A stretch of 64,000 nucleotides of DNA, taken from assembly GCA_963082975.1 (NCBI GenBank), contig OY720348.1:71139719-71203718 (forward strand). Reading direction: 5' to 3'. This DNA is from Labia minor. Its lineage: Eukaryota > Arthropoda > Insecta > Dermaptera > Spongiphoridae. The first letter of the stretch is position 1. Every line of letters starts with the position of its first letter. The position numbers and the translations under genes were made by a program. Below, piece after piece: positions 11,401 through 24,842 of the stretch. The notes under the pieces are model-generated. The model saw only the letters and a program-made list of their open reading frames with translations. It made no database searches and had not been told where the DNA came from.

Positions 11401-14400
11401 CGAATAAATTCAAATTTCATCGATATCTCAATTATTTTCGTGGATTTCATAGAAAAAACGACATTTTTCATTAAGATTTTAGCGAAAATGCTACTTTTTT
11501 AAATAGAAATATAAAATTTATGAATTATATATCATTCTTATTTATTTCTTATTCTAAACACGAATAAATTCAAATTTCATCGATATCTCAATTATTTTCG
11601 TGGATTTCATAGAAAAAACGACATTTTTCATTAAGATTTTAGCGAAAATGCTACTTTTTTAAATAGAAATATAAAATTTATGAATTATATATCATTCTTA
11701 TTTATTTCTTATTCTAAACACGAATAAATTCAAATTTCATCGATATCTCAATTATTTTCGTGGATTTCATAGAAAAAACGACATTTTTCATTAAGATTTT
11801 AGCGAAAATGCTACTTTTTTAAATAGAAATATAAAATTTATGAATTATATATCATTCTTATTTATTTCTTATTCTAAACACGAATAAATTCAAATTTCAT
11901 CGATATCTCAATTATTTTCGTGGATTTCATAGAAAAAACGACATTTTTCATTAAGATTTTAGCGAAAATGCTACTTTTTTAAATAGAAATATAAAATTTA
12001 TGAATTATATATCATTCTTATTTATTTCTTATTCTAAACACGAATAAATTCAAATTTCATCGATATCTCAATTATTTTCGTGGATTTCATAGAAAAAACG
12101 ACATTTTTCATTAAGATTTTAGCGAAAATGCTACTTTTTTAAATAGAAATATAAAATTTATGAATTATATATCATTCTTATTTATTTCTTATTCTAAACA
12201 CGAATAAATTCAAATTTCATCGATATCTCAATTATTTTCGTGGATTTCATAGAAAAAACGACATTTTTCATTAAGATTTTAGCGAAAATGCTACTTTTTT
12301 AAATAGAAATATAAAATTTATGAATTATATATCATTCTTATTTATTTCTTATTCTAAACACGAATAAATTCAAATTTCATCGATATCTCAATTATTTTCG
12401 TGGATTTCATAGAAAAAACGACATTTTTCATTAAGATTTTAGCGAAAATGCTACTTTTTTAAATAGAAATATAAAATTTATGAATTATATATCATTCTTA
12501 TTTATTTCTTATTCTAAACACGAATAAATTCAAATTTCATCGATATCTCAATTATTTTCGTGGATTTCATAGAAAAAACGACATTTTTCATTAAGATTTT
12601 AGCGAAAATGCTACTTTTTTAAATAGAAATATAAAATTTATGAATTATATATCATTCTTATTTATTTCTTATTCTAAACACGAATAAATTCAAATTTCAT
12701 CGATATCTCAATTATTTTCGTGGATTTCATAGAAAAAACGACATTTTTCATTAAGATTTTAGCGAAAATGCTACTTTTTTAAATAGAAATATAAAATTTA
12801 TGAATTATATATCATTCTTATTTATTTCTTATTCTAAACACGAATAAATTCAAATTTCATCGATATCTCAATTATTTTCGTGGATTTCATAGAAAAAACG
12901 ACATTTTTCATTAAGATTTTAGCGAAAATGCTACTTTTTTAAATAGAAATATAAAATTTATGAATTATATATCATTCTTATTTATTTCTTATTCTAAACA
13001 CGAATAAATTCAAATTTCATCGATATCTCAATTATTTTCGTGGATTTCATAGAAAAAACGACATTTTTCATTAAGATTTTAGCGAAAATGCTACTTTTTT
13101 AAATAGAAATATAAAATTTATGAATTATATATCATTCTTATTTATTTCTTATTCTAAACACGAATAAATTCAAATTTCATCGATATCTCAATTATTTTCG
13201 TGGATTTCATAGAAAAAACGACATTTTTCATTAAGATTTTAGCGAAAATGCTACTTTTTTAAATAGAAATATAAAATTTATGAATTATATATCATTCTTA
13301 TTTATTTCTTATTCTAAACACGAATAAATTCAAATTTCATCGATATCTCAATTATTTTCGTGGATTTCATAGAAAAAACGACATTTTTCATTAAGATTTT
13401 AGCGAAAATGCTACTTTTTTAAATAGAAATATAAAATTTATGAATTATATATCATTCTTATTTATTTCTTATTCTAAACACGAATAAATTCAAATTTCAT
13501 CGATATCTCAATTATTTTCGTGGATTTCATAGAAAAAACGACATTTTTCATTAAGATTTTAGCGAAAATGCTACTTTTTTAAATAGAAATATAAAATTTA
13601 TGAATTATATATCATTCTTATTTATTTCTTATTCTAAACACGAATAAATTCAAATTTCATCGATATCTCAATTATTTTCGTGGATTTCATAGAAAAAACG
13701 ACATTTTTCATTAAGATTTTAGCGAAAATGCTACTTTTTTAAATAGAAATATAAAATTTATGAATTATATATCATTCTTATTTATTTCTTATTCTAAACA
13801 CGAATAAATTCAAATTTCATCGATATCTCAATTATTTTCGTGGATTTCATAGAAAAAACGACATTTTTCATTAAGATTTTAGCGAAAATGCTACTTTTTT
13901 AAATAGAAATATAAAATTTATGAATTATATATCATTCTTATTTATTTCTTATTCTAAACACGAATAAATTCAAATTTCATCGATATCTCAATTATTTTCG
14001 TGGATTTCATAGAAAAAACGACATTTTTCATTAAGATTTTAGCGAAAATGCTACTTTTTTAAATAGAAATATAAAATTTATGAATTATATATCATTCTTA
14101 TTTATTTCTTATTCTAAACACGAATAAATTCAAATTTCATCGATATCTCAATTATTTTCGTGGATTTCATAGAAAAAACGACATTTTTCATTAAGATTTT
14201 AGCGAAAATGCTACTTTTTTAAATAGAAATATAAAATTTATGAATTATATATCATTCTTATTTATTTCTTATTCTAAACACGAATAAATTCAAATTTCAT
14301 CGATATCTCAATTATTTTCGTGGATTTCATAGAAAAAACGACATTTTTCATTAAGATTTTAGCGAAAATGCTACTTTTTTAAATAGAAATATAAAATTTA

Positions 14401-17042
14401 TGAATTATATATCATTCTTATTTATTTCTTATTCTAAACACGAATAAATTCAAATTTCATCGATATCTCAATTATTTTCGTGGATTTCATAGAAAAAACG
14501 ACATTTTTCATTAAGATTTTAGCGAAAATGCTACTTTTTTAAATAGAAATATAAAATTTATGAATTATATATCATTCTTATTTATTTCTTATTCTAAACA
14601 CGAATAAATTCAAATTTCATCGATATCTCAATTATTTTCGTGGATTTCATAGAAAAAACGACATTTTTCATTAAGATTTTAGCGAAAATGCTACTTTTTT
14701 AAATAGAAATATAAAATTTATGAATTATATATCATTCTTATTTATTTCTTATTCTAAACACGAATAAATTCAAATTTCATCGATATCTCAATTATTTTCG
14801 TGGATTTCATAGAAAAAACGACATTTTTCATTAAGATTTTAGCGAAAATGCTACTTTTTTAAATAGAAATATAAAATTTATGAATTATATATCATTCTTA
14901 TTTATTTCTTATTCTAAACACGAATAAATTCAAATTTCATCGATATCTCAATTATTTTCGTGGATTTCATAGAAAAAACGACATTTTTCATTAAGATTTT
15001 AGCGAAAATGCTACTTTTTTAAATAGAAATATAAAATTTATGAATTATATATCATTCTTATTTATTTCTTATTCTAAACACGAATAAATTCAAATTTCAT
15101 CGATATCTCAATTATTTTCGTGGATTTCATAGAAAAAAGACATTTTTCATTAAGATTTTAGCGAAAATGCTACTTTTTTAAATACAAATATAAAATTTAT
15201 GAATTATATATCATTCTTATTTATTTCTTATTCTAAACACGAATAAATTCAAATTTCATCGATATCTCAATTATTTTCGTGGATTTCATAGAAAAAACGA
15301 CATTTTTCATTAAGATTTTAGCGAAAATGCTACTTTTTTAAATACAAATATAAAATTTATGAATTATATATCATTCTTATTTATTTCTTATTCTAAACAC
15401 GAATAAATTCAAATTTCATCGATATCTCAATTATTTTCGTGGATTTCATAGAAAAAACGACATTTTTCATTAAGATTTTAGCGAAAATGCTACTTTTTTA
15501 AATACAAATATAAAATTTATGAATTATATATCATTCTTATTTATTTCTTATTCTAAACACGAATAAATTCAAATTTCATCGATATCTCAATTATTTTCGT
15601 GGATTTCATAGAAAAAACGACATTTTTCATTAAGATTTTAGCGAAAATGCTACTTTTTTAAATACAAATATAAAATTTATGAATTATATATCATTCTTAT
15701 TTATTTCTTATTCTAAACACGAATAAATTCAAATTTCATCGATATCTCAATTATTTTCGTGGATTTCATAGAAAAAACGACATTTTTCATTAAGATTTTA
15801 GCGAAAATGCTACTTTTTTAAATACAAATATAAAATTTATGAATTATATATCATTCTTATTTATTTCTTATTCTAAACACGAATAAATTCAAATTTCATC
15901 GATATCTCAATTATTTTCGTGGATTTCATAGAAAAAACGACATTTTTCATTAAGATTTTAGCGAAAATGCTACTTTTTTAAATACAAATATAAAATTTAT
16001 GAATTATATATCATTCTTATTTATTTCTTATTCTAAACACGAATAAATTCAAATTTCATCGATATCTCAATTATTTTCGTGGATTTCATAGAAAAAACGA
16101 CATTTTTCATTAAGATTTTAGCGAAAATGCTACTTTTTTAAATACAAATATAAAATTTATGAATTATATATCATTCTTATTTATTTCTTATTCTAAACAC
16201 GAATAAATTCAAATTTCATCGATATCTCAATTATTTTCGTGGATTTCATAGAAAAAACGACATTTTTCATTAAGATTTTAGCGAAAATGCTACTTTTTTA
16301 AATACAAATATAAAATTTATGAATTATATATCATTCTTATTTATTTCTTATTCTAAACACGAATAAATTCAAATTTCATCGATATCTCAATTATTTTCGT
16401 GGATTTCATAGAAAAAACGACATTTTTCATTAAGATTTTAGCGAAAATGTTACTTTTTTAAATACAAATATAAAATTTATGAATTATATATCATTCTTAT
16501 TTATTTCTTATTCTAAACACGAATAAATTCAAATTTCATCGATATCTCAATTATTTTCGTGGATTTCATAGAAAAAACGACATTTTTCATTAAGATTTTA
16601 GCGAAAATGCTACTTTTTTAAATACAAATATAAAATTTATGAATTATATATCATTCTTATTTATTTCTTATTCTAAACACGAATAAATTCAAATTTCATC
16701 GATATCTCAATTATTTTCGTGGATTTCATAGAAAAAACGACATTTTTCATTAAGATTTTAGCGAAAATGCTACTTTTTTAAATACAAATATAAAATTTAT
16801 GAATTATATATCATTCTTATTTATTTCTTATTCTAAACACGAATAAATTCAAATTTCATCGATATCTCAATTATTTTCGTGGATTTCATAGAAAAAACGA
16901 CATTTTTCATTAAGATTTTAGCGAAAATGCTACTTTTTTAAATACAAATATAAAATTTATGAATTATATATCATTCTTATTTATTTCTTATTCTAAACAC
17001 GAATAAATTCAAATTTCATCGATATCTCAATTATTTTCGTGG
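5404..17042. repeat. 160-bp tandem satellite array, left block (~73 monomers)
   Basis: A head-to-tail array with a period of exactly 160 bp; for example GGATTTCATAGAAAAAACGA starts at 9361, 9521 and 9681. Monomer landmarks in order: GAAAAAACGACATTTTTC, GATTTTAGCGAAAATGC, TACTTTTTTAAATAGAAATA, GAATTATATATCATTC, CTAAACACGAATAAATTC, CATCGATATCTCAATTATTT. Differences are mostly single-base changes or A-run length. From about 10.8 to 15.1 kb successive monomers look identical by eye. Twelve consecutive monomers from 15.18 to 16.95 kb carry AAATACAAAT instead of AAATAGAAAT. There is no open frame and no spacer. Length and homogeneity suggest a heterochromatic or pericentromeric satellite; that location is inference. 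Confidence 0.98.
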
Positions 17043-17242
17043 NNNNNNNNNNNNNNNNNNNNNNNNNNNNNNNNNNNNNNNNNNNNNNNNNNNNNNNNNN
17101 NNNNNNNNNNNNNNNNNNNNNNNNNNNNNNNNNNNNNNNNNNNNNNNNNNNNNNNNNNNNNNNNNNNNNNNNNNNNNNNNNNNNNNNNNNNNNNNNNNNN
17201 NNNNNNNNNNNNNNNNNNNNNNNNNNNNNNNNNNNNNNNNNN
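17043..17242. other. Assembly gap (200 N)
   Basis: Exactly 200 Ns, the usual placeholder for a gap of unknown size. It starts inside a satellite monomer and ends inside an E element, so the junction between them and an unknown amount of satellite are missing. Reading frames across it are meaningless. Confidence 0.98.
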
Positions 17243-17846
17243 ATCATGAAAATTTTCGATGTTGAGATTTTGATGTTTTTATACGTTTTGAAGGTTCCTG
17301 AATCATTTTCACTAAGGTTGAGAAAAATGTCTGTGTGTGTGTGTGTATGTGTGTGTGTATGTGTGTGTGTGTATGTATGTAGACAAGATTACGCAAAAAA
17401 CGGTTTGAGCTAGAATGATGAAATTTGTTACATGGACATTATTCAAAATTTCATAGTTTTTCTATCAACTTTTGAGAAATGTAGCTCAACCGGAAGAGGG
17501 TCATTACCTACAACGTTTTGATTTTTTTTTTCCTCTAAAGTGACCGTAAAAATTAAAAATATATGTTTGATAATTTTTCACATGATTAATAATTGTATAA
17601 AACTGCTATATATAGAATTTTCAGCTTGATTGAATTGCTGAAAGTACCAGAATTAATTTTTTTAACACTGCAAATCTCACGCGCCAAACACGTGCCATGG
17701 TGCCATCAATAAAAAGCCAAAACATGCGCTGGTTTAATATTTATTATTTATAATTTATAATTAATTAAATTTAATTTAAATATAATATATTATGTTATTT
17801 AATCCAATTCAAATTGCGAGATAGTCGAGTGGAGACACTCCAGCTA
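17243..17846 (-). mobile_element. Element E, copy 2, inside the satellite array
   Basis: A nearly full-length inverted E copy with a GT-microsatellite (17331-17380), the GAAAATTTTCGATGTTGAGA block, CCGGAAGAGGGTCATTACC, the AT-rich block, and the terminal hairpin GAGTGGAGACACTC. Its 5' end abuts satellite sequence (AATTCATTAAGATTTTTGCG), consistent with insertion into a monomer. Its 3' end is lost in the gap. It separates the two satellite blocks. Confidence 0.85.
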
Positions 17847-20800
17847 ATTCATTAAGATTTTTGCGAAAATGCTACTTTTTTAAATAGAAATATAAAATTT
17901 ATGAATTATATATCATTCTTATTTATTTCTTATTCTAAACACGAATAAATTCAATTCAAATTTCATCGATATCTCAATTATTTTCGTGGATTTCATAGAA
18001 AAAAACGACATTTTTCATTAAGATTTTAGCGAAAATGCTACTTTTTTAAATAGAAATATAAAATTTATGAATTATATATCATTCTTATTTATTTCTTATT
18101 CTAAACACGAATAAATTCAAATTTCATCGATATCTCAATTATTTTCGTGGATTTCATAGAAAAAACGACATTTTTCATTAAGATTTTAGCGAAAATGCTA
18201 CTTTTTTAAATAGAAATATAAAATTTATGAATTATATATCATTCTTATTTATTTCTTATTCTAAACACGAATAAATTCAATTCAAATTTCATCGATATCT
18301 CAATTATTTTCGTGGATTTCATAGAAAAAACGACATTTTTCATTAAGATTTTTGCGAAAATGCTACTTTTTTAAATAGAAATATAAAATTTATGAATTAT
18401 ATATCATTCTTATTTATTTCTTATTCTAAACACGAATAAATTCAAATTTCATCGATATCTCAATTATTTTCGTGGATTTCATAGAAAAAACGACATTTTT
18501 CATTAAGATTTTAGCGAAAATGCTACTTTTTTAAATAGAAATATAAAATTTATGAATTATATATCATTCTTATTTATTTCTTATTCTAAACACGAATAAA
18601 TTCAAATTTCATCGATATCTCAATTATTTTCGTGGATTTCATAGAAAAAACGACATTTTTCATTAAGATTTTAGCGAAAATGCTACTTTTTTAAATAGAA
18701 ATATAAAATTTATGAATTATATATCATTCTTATTTATTTCTTATTCTAAACACGAATAAATTCAAATTTCATCGATATCTCAATTATTTTCGTGGATTTC
18801 ATAGAAAAAACGACATTTTTCATTAAGATTTTAGCGAAAATGCTACTTTTTTAAATAGAAATATAAAATTTATGAATTATATATCATTCTTATTTATTTC
18901 TTATTCTAAACACGAATAAATTCAAATTTCATCGATATCTCAATTATTTTCGTGGATTTCATAGAAAAAACGACATTTTTCATTAAGATTTTAGCGAAAA
19001 TGCTACTTTTTTAAATAGAAATATAAAATTTATGAATTATATATCATTCTTATTTATTTCTTATTCTAAACACGAATAAATTCAAATTTCATCGATATCT
19101 CAATTATTTTCGTGGATTTCATAGAAAAAAACGACATTTTTCATTAAGATTTTTGCGAAAATGCTAATTTTTTAAATAGAAATATAAAATTTATGAATTA
19201 TATATCATTCTTATTTATTTCTTATTCTAAACACGAATAAATTCAAATTTCATCGATATCTCAATTATTTTCGTGGATTTCATAGAAAAAACGACATTTT
19301 TCATTAAGATTTTTGCGAAAATGCTACTTTTTTAAATAGAAATATAAAATTTATGAATTATATATCATTCTTATTTATTTCTTATTCTAAACACGAATAA
19401 ATTCAAATTTCATCGATATCTCAATTATTTTCGTGGATTTCATAGAAAAAACGACATTTTTCATTAAGATTTTAGCGAAAATGCTACTTTTTTAAATAGA
19501 AATATAAAATTTATGAATTATATATCATTCTTATTTATTTCTTATTCTAAACACGAATAAATTCAAATTTCATCGATATCTCAATTATTTTCGTGGATTT
19601 CATAGAAAAAACGACATTTTTCATTAAGATTTTAGCGAAAATGCTACTTTTTTAAATAGAAATATAAAATTTATGAATTATATATCATTCTTATTTATTT
19701 CTTATTCTAAACACGAATAAATTCAATTCAAATTTCATCGATATCTCAATTATTTTCGTGGATTTCATAGAAAAAACGACATTTTTCATTAAGATTTTAG
19801 CGAAAATGCTACTTTTTTAAATAGAAATATAAAATTTATGAATTATATATCATTCTTATTTATTTCTTATTCTAAACACGAATAAATTCAAATTTCATCG
19901 ATATCTCAATTATTTTCGTGGATTTCATAGAAAAAACGACATTTTTCATTAAGATTTTAGCGAAAATGCTACTTTTTTAAATAGAAATATAAAATTTATG
20001 AATTATATATCATTCTTATTTATTTCTTATTCTAAACACGAATAAATTCAAATTTCATCGATATCTCAATTATTTTCGTGGATTTCATAGAAAAAACGAC
20101 ATTTTTCATTAAGATTTTAGCGAAAATGCTACTTTTTTAAATAGAAATATAAAATTTATGAATTATATATCATTCTTATTTATTTCTTATTCTAAACACG
20201 AATAAATTCAAATTTCATCGATATCTCAATTATTTTCGTGGATTTCATAGAAAAAAACGACATTTTTCATTAAGATTTTAGCGAAAATGCTACTTTTTTA
20301 AATAGAAATATAAAATTTATGAATTATATATCATTCTTATTTATTTCTTATTCTAAACACGAATAAATTCAAATTTCATCGATATCTCAATTATTTTCGT
20401 GGATTTCATAGAAAAAACGACATTTTTCATTAAGATTTTAGCGAAAATGCTACTTTTTTAAATAGAAATATAAAATTTATGAATTATATATCATTCTTAT
20501 TTATTTCTTATTCTAAACACGAATAAATTCAAATTTCATCGATATCTCAATTATTTTCGTGGATTTCATAGAAAAAACGACATTTTTCATTAAGATTTTA
20601 GCGAAAATGCTACTTTTTTAAATAGAAATATAAAATTTATGAATTATATATCATTCTTATTTATTTCTTATTCTAAACACGAATAAATTCAAATTTCATC
20701 GATATCTCAATTATTTTCGTGGATTTCATAGAAAAAACGACATTTTTCATTAAGATTTTAGCGAAAATGCTACTTTTTTAAATAGAAATATAAAATTTAT

Positions 20801-23028
20801 GAATTATATATCATTCTTATTTATTTCTTATTCTAAACACGAATAAATTCAAATTTCATCGATATCTCAATTATTTTCGTGGATTTCATAGAAAAAACGA
20901 CATTTTTCATTAAGATTTTAGCGAAAATGCTACTTTTTTAAATAGAAATATAAAATTTATGAATTATATATCATTCTTATTTATTTCTTATTCTAAACAC
21001 GAATAAATTCAAATTTCATCGATATCTCAATTATTTTCGTGGATTTCATAGAAAAAACGACATTTTTCATTAAGATTTTAGCGAAAATGCTACTTTTTTA
21101 AATAGAAATATAAAATTTATGAATTATATATCATTCTTATTTATTTCTTATTCTAAACACGAATAAATTCAAATTTCATCGATATCTCAATTATTTTCGT
21201 GGATTTCATAGAAAAAACGACATTTTTCATTAAGATTTTAGCGAAAATGCTACTTTTTTAAATAGAAATATAAAATTTATGAATTATATATCATTCTTAT
21301 TTATTTCTTATTCTAAACACGAATAAATTCAAATTTCATCGATATCTCAATTATTTTCGTGGATTTCATAGAAAAAACGACATTTTTCATTAAGATTTTA
21401 GCGAAAATGCTACTTTTTTAAATAGAAATATAAAATTTATGAATTATATATCATTCTTATTTATTTCTTATTCTAAACACGAATAAATTCAAATTTCATC
21501 GATATCTCAATTATTTTCGTGGATTTCATAGAAAAAACGACATTTTTCATTAAGATTTTAGCGAAAATGCTACTTTTTTAAATAGAAATATAAAATTTAT
21601 GAATTATATATCATTCTTATTTATTTCTTATTCTAAACACGAATAAATTCAAATTTCATCGATATCTCAATTATTTTCGTGGATTTCATAGAAAAAACGA
21701 CATTTTTCATTAAGATTTTAGCGAAAATGCTACTTTTTTAAATAGAAATATAAAATTTATGAATTATATATCATTCTTATTTATTTCTTATTCTAAACAC
21801 GAATAAATTCAAATTTCATCGATATCTCAATTATTTTCGTGGATTTCATAGAAAAAACGACATTTTTCATTAAGATTTTAGCGAAAATGCTACTTTTTTT
21901 AAATAGAAATATAAAATTTATGAATTATATATCATTCTTATTTATTTCTTATTCTAAACACGAATAAATTCAAATTTCATCGATATCTCAATTATTTTCG
22001 TGGATTTCATAGAAAAAACGACATTTTTCATTAAGATTTTAGCGAAAATGCTACTTTTTTAAATAGTAATATAAAATTTATGAATTATATATCATTCTTA
22101 TTTATTTCTTATTCTAAACACGAATAAATTCAAATTTCATCGATATCTCAATTATTTTCGTGGATTTCATAGAAAAAACGACATTTTTTCATTAAGATTT
22201 TAGCGAAAATGCTACTTTTTTAAATAGAAATATAAAATTTATGAATTATATATCATTCTTATTTATTTCTTATTCTAAACACGAATAAATTCAAATTTCA
22301 TCGATATCTCAATTATTTTCGTGGATTTCATAGAAAAAACGACATTTTTCATTAAGATTTTAGCGAAAATGCTACTTTTTTAAATAGAAATATAAAATTT
22401 ATGAATTATATATCATTCTTATTTATTTCTTATTCTAAACACGAATAAATTCAAATTTCATCGATATCTCAATTATTTTCGTGGATTTCATAGAAAAAAC
22501 GACATTTTTCATTAAGATTTTAGCGAAAATGCTACTTTTTTAAATAGAAATATAAAATTTATGAATTATATATCATTCTTATTTATTTCTTATTCTAAAC
22601 ACGAATAAATTCAAATTTCATCGATATCTCAATTATTTTCGTGGATTTCATAGAAAAAACGACATTTTTCATTAAGATTTTAGCGAAAATGCTACTTTTT
22701 TAAATAGAAATATAAAATTTATGAATTATATATCATTCTTATTTATTTCTTATTCTAAACACGAATAAATTCAAATTTCATCGATATCTCAATTATTTTC
22801 GTGGATTTCATAGAAAATACGACATTTTTCATTAAGATTTTAGCGAAAATGCTACTTTTTTAAATAGAAATATAAAATTTATGAATTATATATCATTCTT
22901 ATTTATTTCTTATTCTAAACACGAATAAATTCAAATTTCATCGATATCTCAATTATTTTCGTGGATTTCATAGAAAAAACGACATTTTTCATTAAGATTT
23001 TAGCGAAAATGCTACTTTTTTAAATAAA
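17847..23028. repeat. 160-bp tandem satellite array, right block (~32 monomers)
   Basis: Same family and phase direction as the left block. Local variants include TTTTTGCG for TTTTAGCG and a 5-bp insertion giving AATTCAATTCAAATTTC at about 17950, 18277 and 19725. It ends at TACTTTTTTAAATA near 23028, where repeat F begins. Confidence 0.98.
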
Positions 23029-23165
23029 AATTAATAAATCTATCTAATTCTAAATAAATAGAAAAATAAACAAAACATAAGAATAGATAGAATAAATCAA
23101 AGATTGACAGATAGATAGAAAGAAAAAAATAATTATCTCTTATTAATCTAAATAGAATAATTAAT
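23029..23165 (+). repeat. Dispersed repeat F, inverted relative to 583-730
   Basis: Nearly the exact reverse complement of 583-730, including AAACATAAGAATAGATAGAA and AATTATCTCTTATTAATC. Together with the following E copy it mirrors the left edge of the window, so the satellite lies between inverted F-E units. Confidence 0.85.
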
Positions 23166-23168
23166 AAC

Positions 23169-23745
23169 CTGGAGTTTCTCTACTCGACTATCTCGCAATT
23201 TGAATTGTAAAAAACAAACATAAGATATTATATTTAAATTAAATTGAATTAATAAAAATTATAAATTAAAATTAATACACATAATATTTATTATACCAGG
23301 GCACGTCAGTTTATGTACTGACGCGTGATTTGCAGTCGTGTTAAAAAATTAAATCCGGTACTTTCAGCGATTCAATCAAGCTGAAATTCTAGATATATCA
23401 GTTTTATACAATTTTTAATGATGTGAAAAATTATCAAACATTTATCTTTATTTTTACCGTCAGTTTATTGGAAAAAAAATAAAACGTGGTAGATAATGGT
23501 CCTCTTCCTACTTGGTCTACATTTCTCAAAATTTGAAAGAACACTACGAATATTGATTAATACCTGTGTACCAAATATCATGATTCTAGTTTAAAGCGTT
23601 TTTGCGTAATCTAGTCTACATAAATACACAGACACACAGACATTTTCCTCAACCTTAGTGAAAATGATTCAGGAATTTTCAAAACGTATAAAAACATCAA
23701 AATCAAGACATCGAAAATTTTCTTCATCGCAATACCATCTCTGCG
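23169..23745 (+). mobile_element. Element E, copy 3
   Basis: Starts CTGGAGTTTCTCTACTCG and runs through CGACTATCTCGCAATTTG, CAATCAAGCTGAAATTC and CTCAACCTTAGTGAAAATG to GCAATACCATCTCTGCGCTC. The microsatellite is short (ACACAGACACACAG), and the 3' hairpin is degenerate. A few GC-rich bases that follow are not part of other copies. Confidence 0.8.
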
Positions 23746-23835
23746 CTCGAAGCACATCGGCAGGCAGGGGAGGAGAGAGGGTGGGTGGGAGTTGAGGGGT
23801 GGTGGCGGAGGGGTAAACATGGCGGCAAATCTTTG
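23746..23835. other. Small GC-rich island
   Basis: Purine-rich on the plus strand (GGAGAGAGGGTGGGTGGGAG, GGGGTGGTGGCGGAGGGG), then AACATGGCGGCAAAT, which contains a YY1-like CATGGCGGC core. It could be a relic promoter or part of another repeat. The 80-aa minus-strand reading frame over it continues into E and is not credible. Confidence 0.3.
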
Positions 23836-24154
23836 CAATCTGTCAAAATTCATTAATAATATTTAATTAACGAAGCACCGTATAATTATATAATAGTAGT
23901 GAAAATGAATCTACGTATCATAATGAATCGATTCGTAAAGGTTTTACCTGTTGTTATGAGGCAATATTTTTGTTGAACTTTAAAAATAAACCGATATTAA
24001 AATTAATTTAAAATTTCTAATTAATGATACGAAAAATCAATTTTATTTAGAATCTGGCTAAAATTATGTTCAATTGTGTTGTCTCGGTCCCATTTTACAA
24101 AATTTAGTCAAAAATTTTAATAAAATGAAAAATATGGAATTGCAGGGTTTTTCT
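23836..24154. other. AT-rich stretch, nothing recognised
   Basis: No repeat landmark, splice-flanked open frame or RNA gene was recognised. Confidence 0.4.
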
Positions 24155-24842
24155 AATTCTCCAAAGTGTAATATAAATATGAGTTCCAAATTTTCTACTA
24201 ATGTGAAGCGTTGGAGAGGTGGGTCAGGTGGGTCCTCTCAGAGGCAATCATAACAAATGTCTCACTGGTAATTTACCGGGTTTTGCTAGTTGAAAAATTG
24301 AGGTGATCTGGATATATTTGAATTAACCCCCCTTATGGAGTCTCCTATAAGGGACAAGATTTCATTTTTTTTTCTTTTTAATGAATCTATGCTAGGTATT
24401 CTCCTTCATCCAAATAAATTTGATTTTTTGAATGATCAGGGGAGGGGGGGAAGAGTAAGTGTAAGGGAATGGGTGAAAATTTGTCAACGGGTAATGGACA
24501 TGATTGGCCTTCTATGCAAGAAAGGAATCATGAGCTCACGTGAGGGCAGGGACGCTACTCCCTGAAGTAGAAATCTTTTCTATTGGGATCATAGAGAAGA
24601 GTCTACCCGTTACCCGTCAAAATCTTTCTAATATAAGTCTTACTATATATTTTTTTCTATTATTTATTGATATTTATAAGATATAATAATTATTTTCTAC
24701 TTAAAAATTATGTTATAATTGTTTATTATCTATTCTATTGGCTCTGATAATTCTCCAAAGAGTACAATAAATAGGAGTTCCAAGTTTTGTACTAGTAAGA
24801 AGCGTTGGAGAGGTGGGTCCTCTCAGATGCACTTATAACTAG
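24155..24842 (+). repeat. Direct repeat pair around a GC-richer segment
   Basis: An approximately 90-bp block (CTCCAAAG, GAGTTCCAA, GAAGCGTTGGAGAGGTGGGT, CCTCTCAGA) occurs at 24158-24252 and again at 24752-24840. Between them lies a segment with GGGATCATAGAGAAGAGTCT that resembles 38695-38720. The arrangement looks like a retroelement or tandem fragment, class unknown. The 76-aa frame at 24335-24565 has no recognisable homology. Confidence 0.5.

Noticed and set aside
16993-17413. Reading frames of 84 and 124 aa across the gap
   Set aside because: Most residues are X from the 200 Ns and the rest is element E and its GT microsatellite.
5404-23028. Regular repeats that might suggest a CRISPR-like array
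   Set aside because: The 160-bp units are contiguous and identical throughout with no unique spacers, in a clearly eukaryotic genome; it is a satellite.
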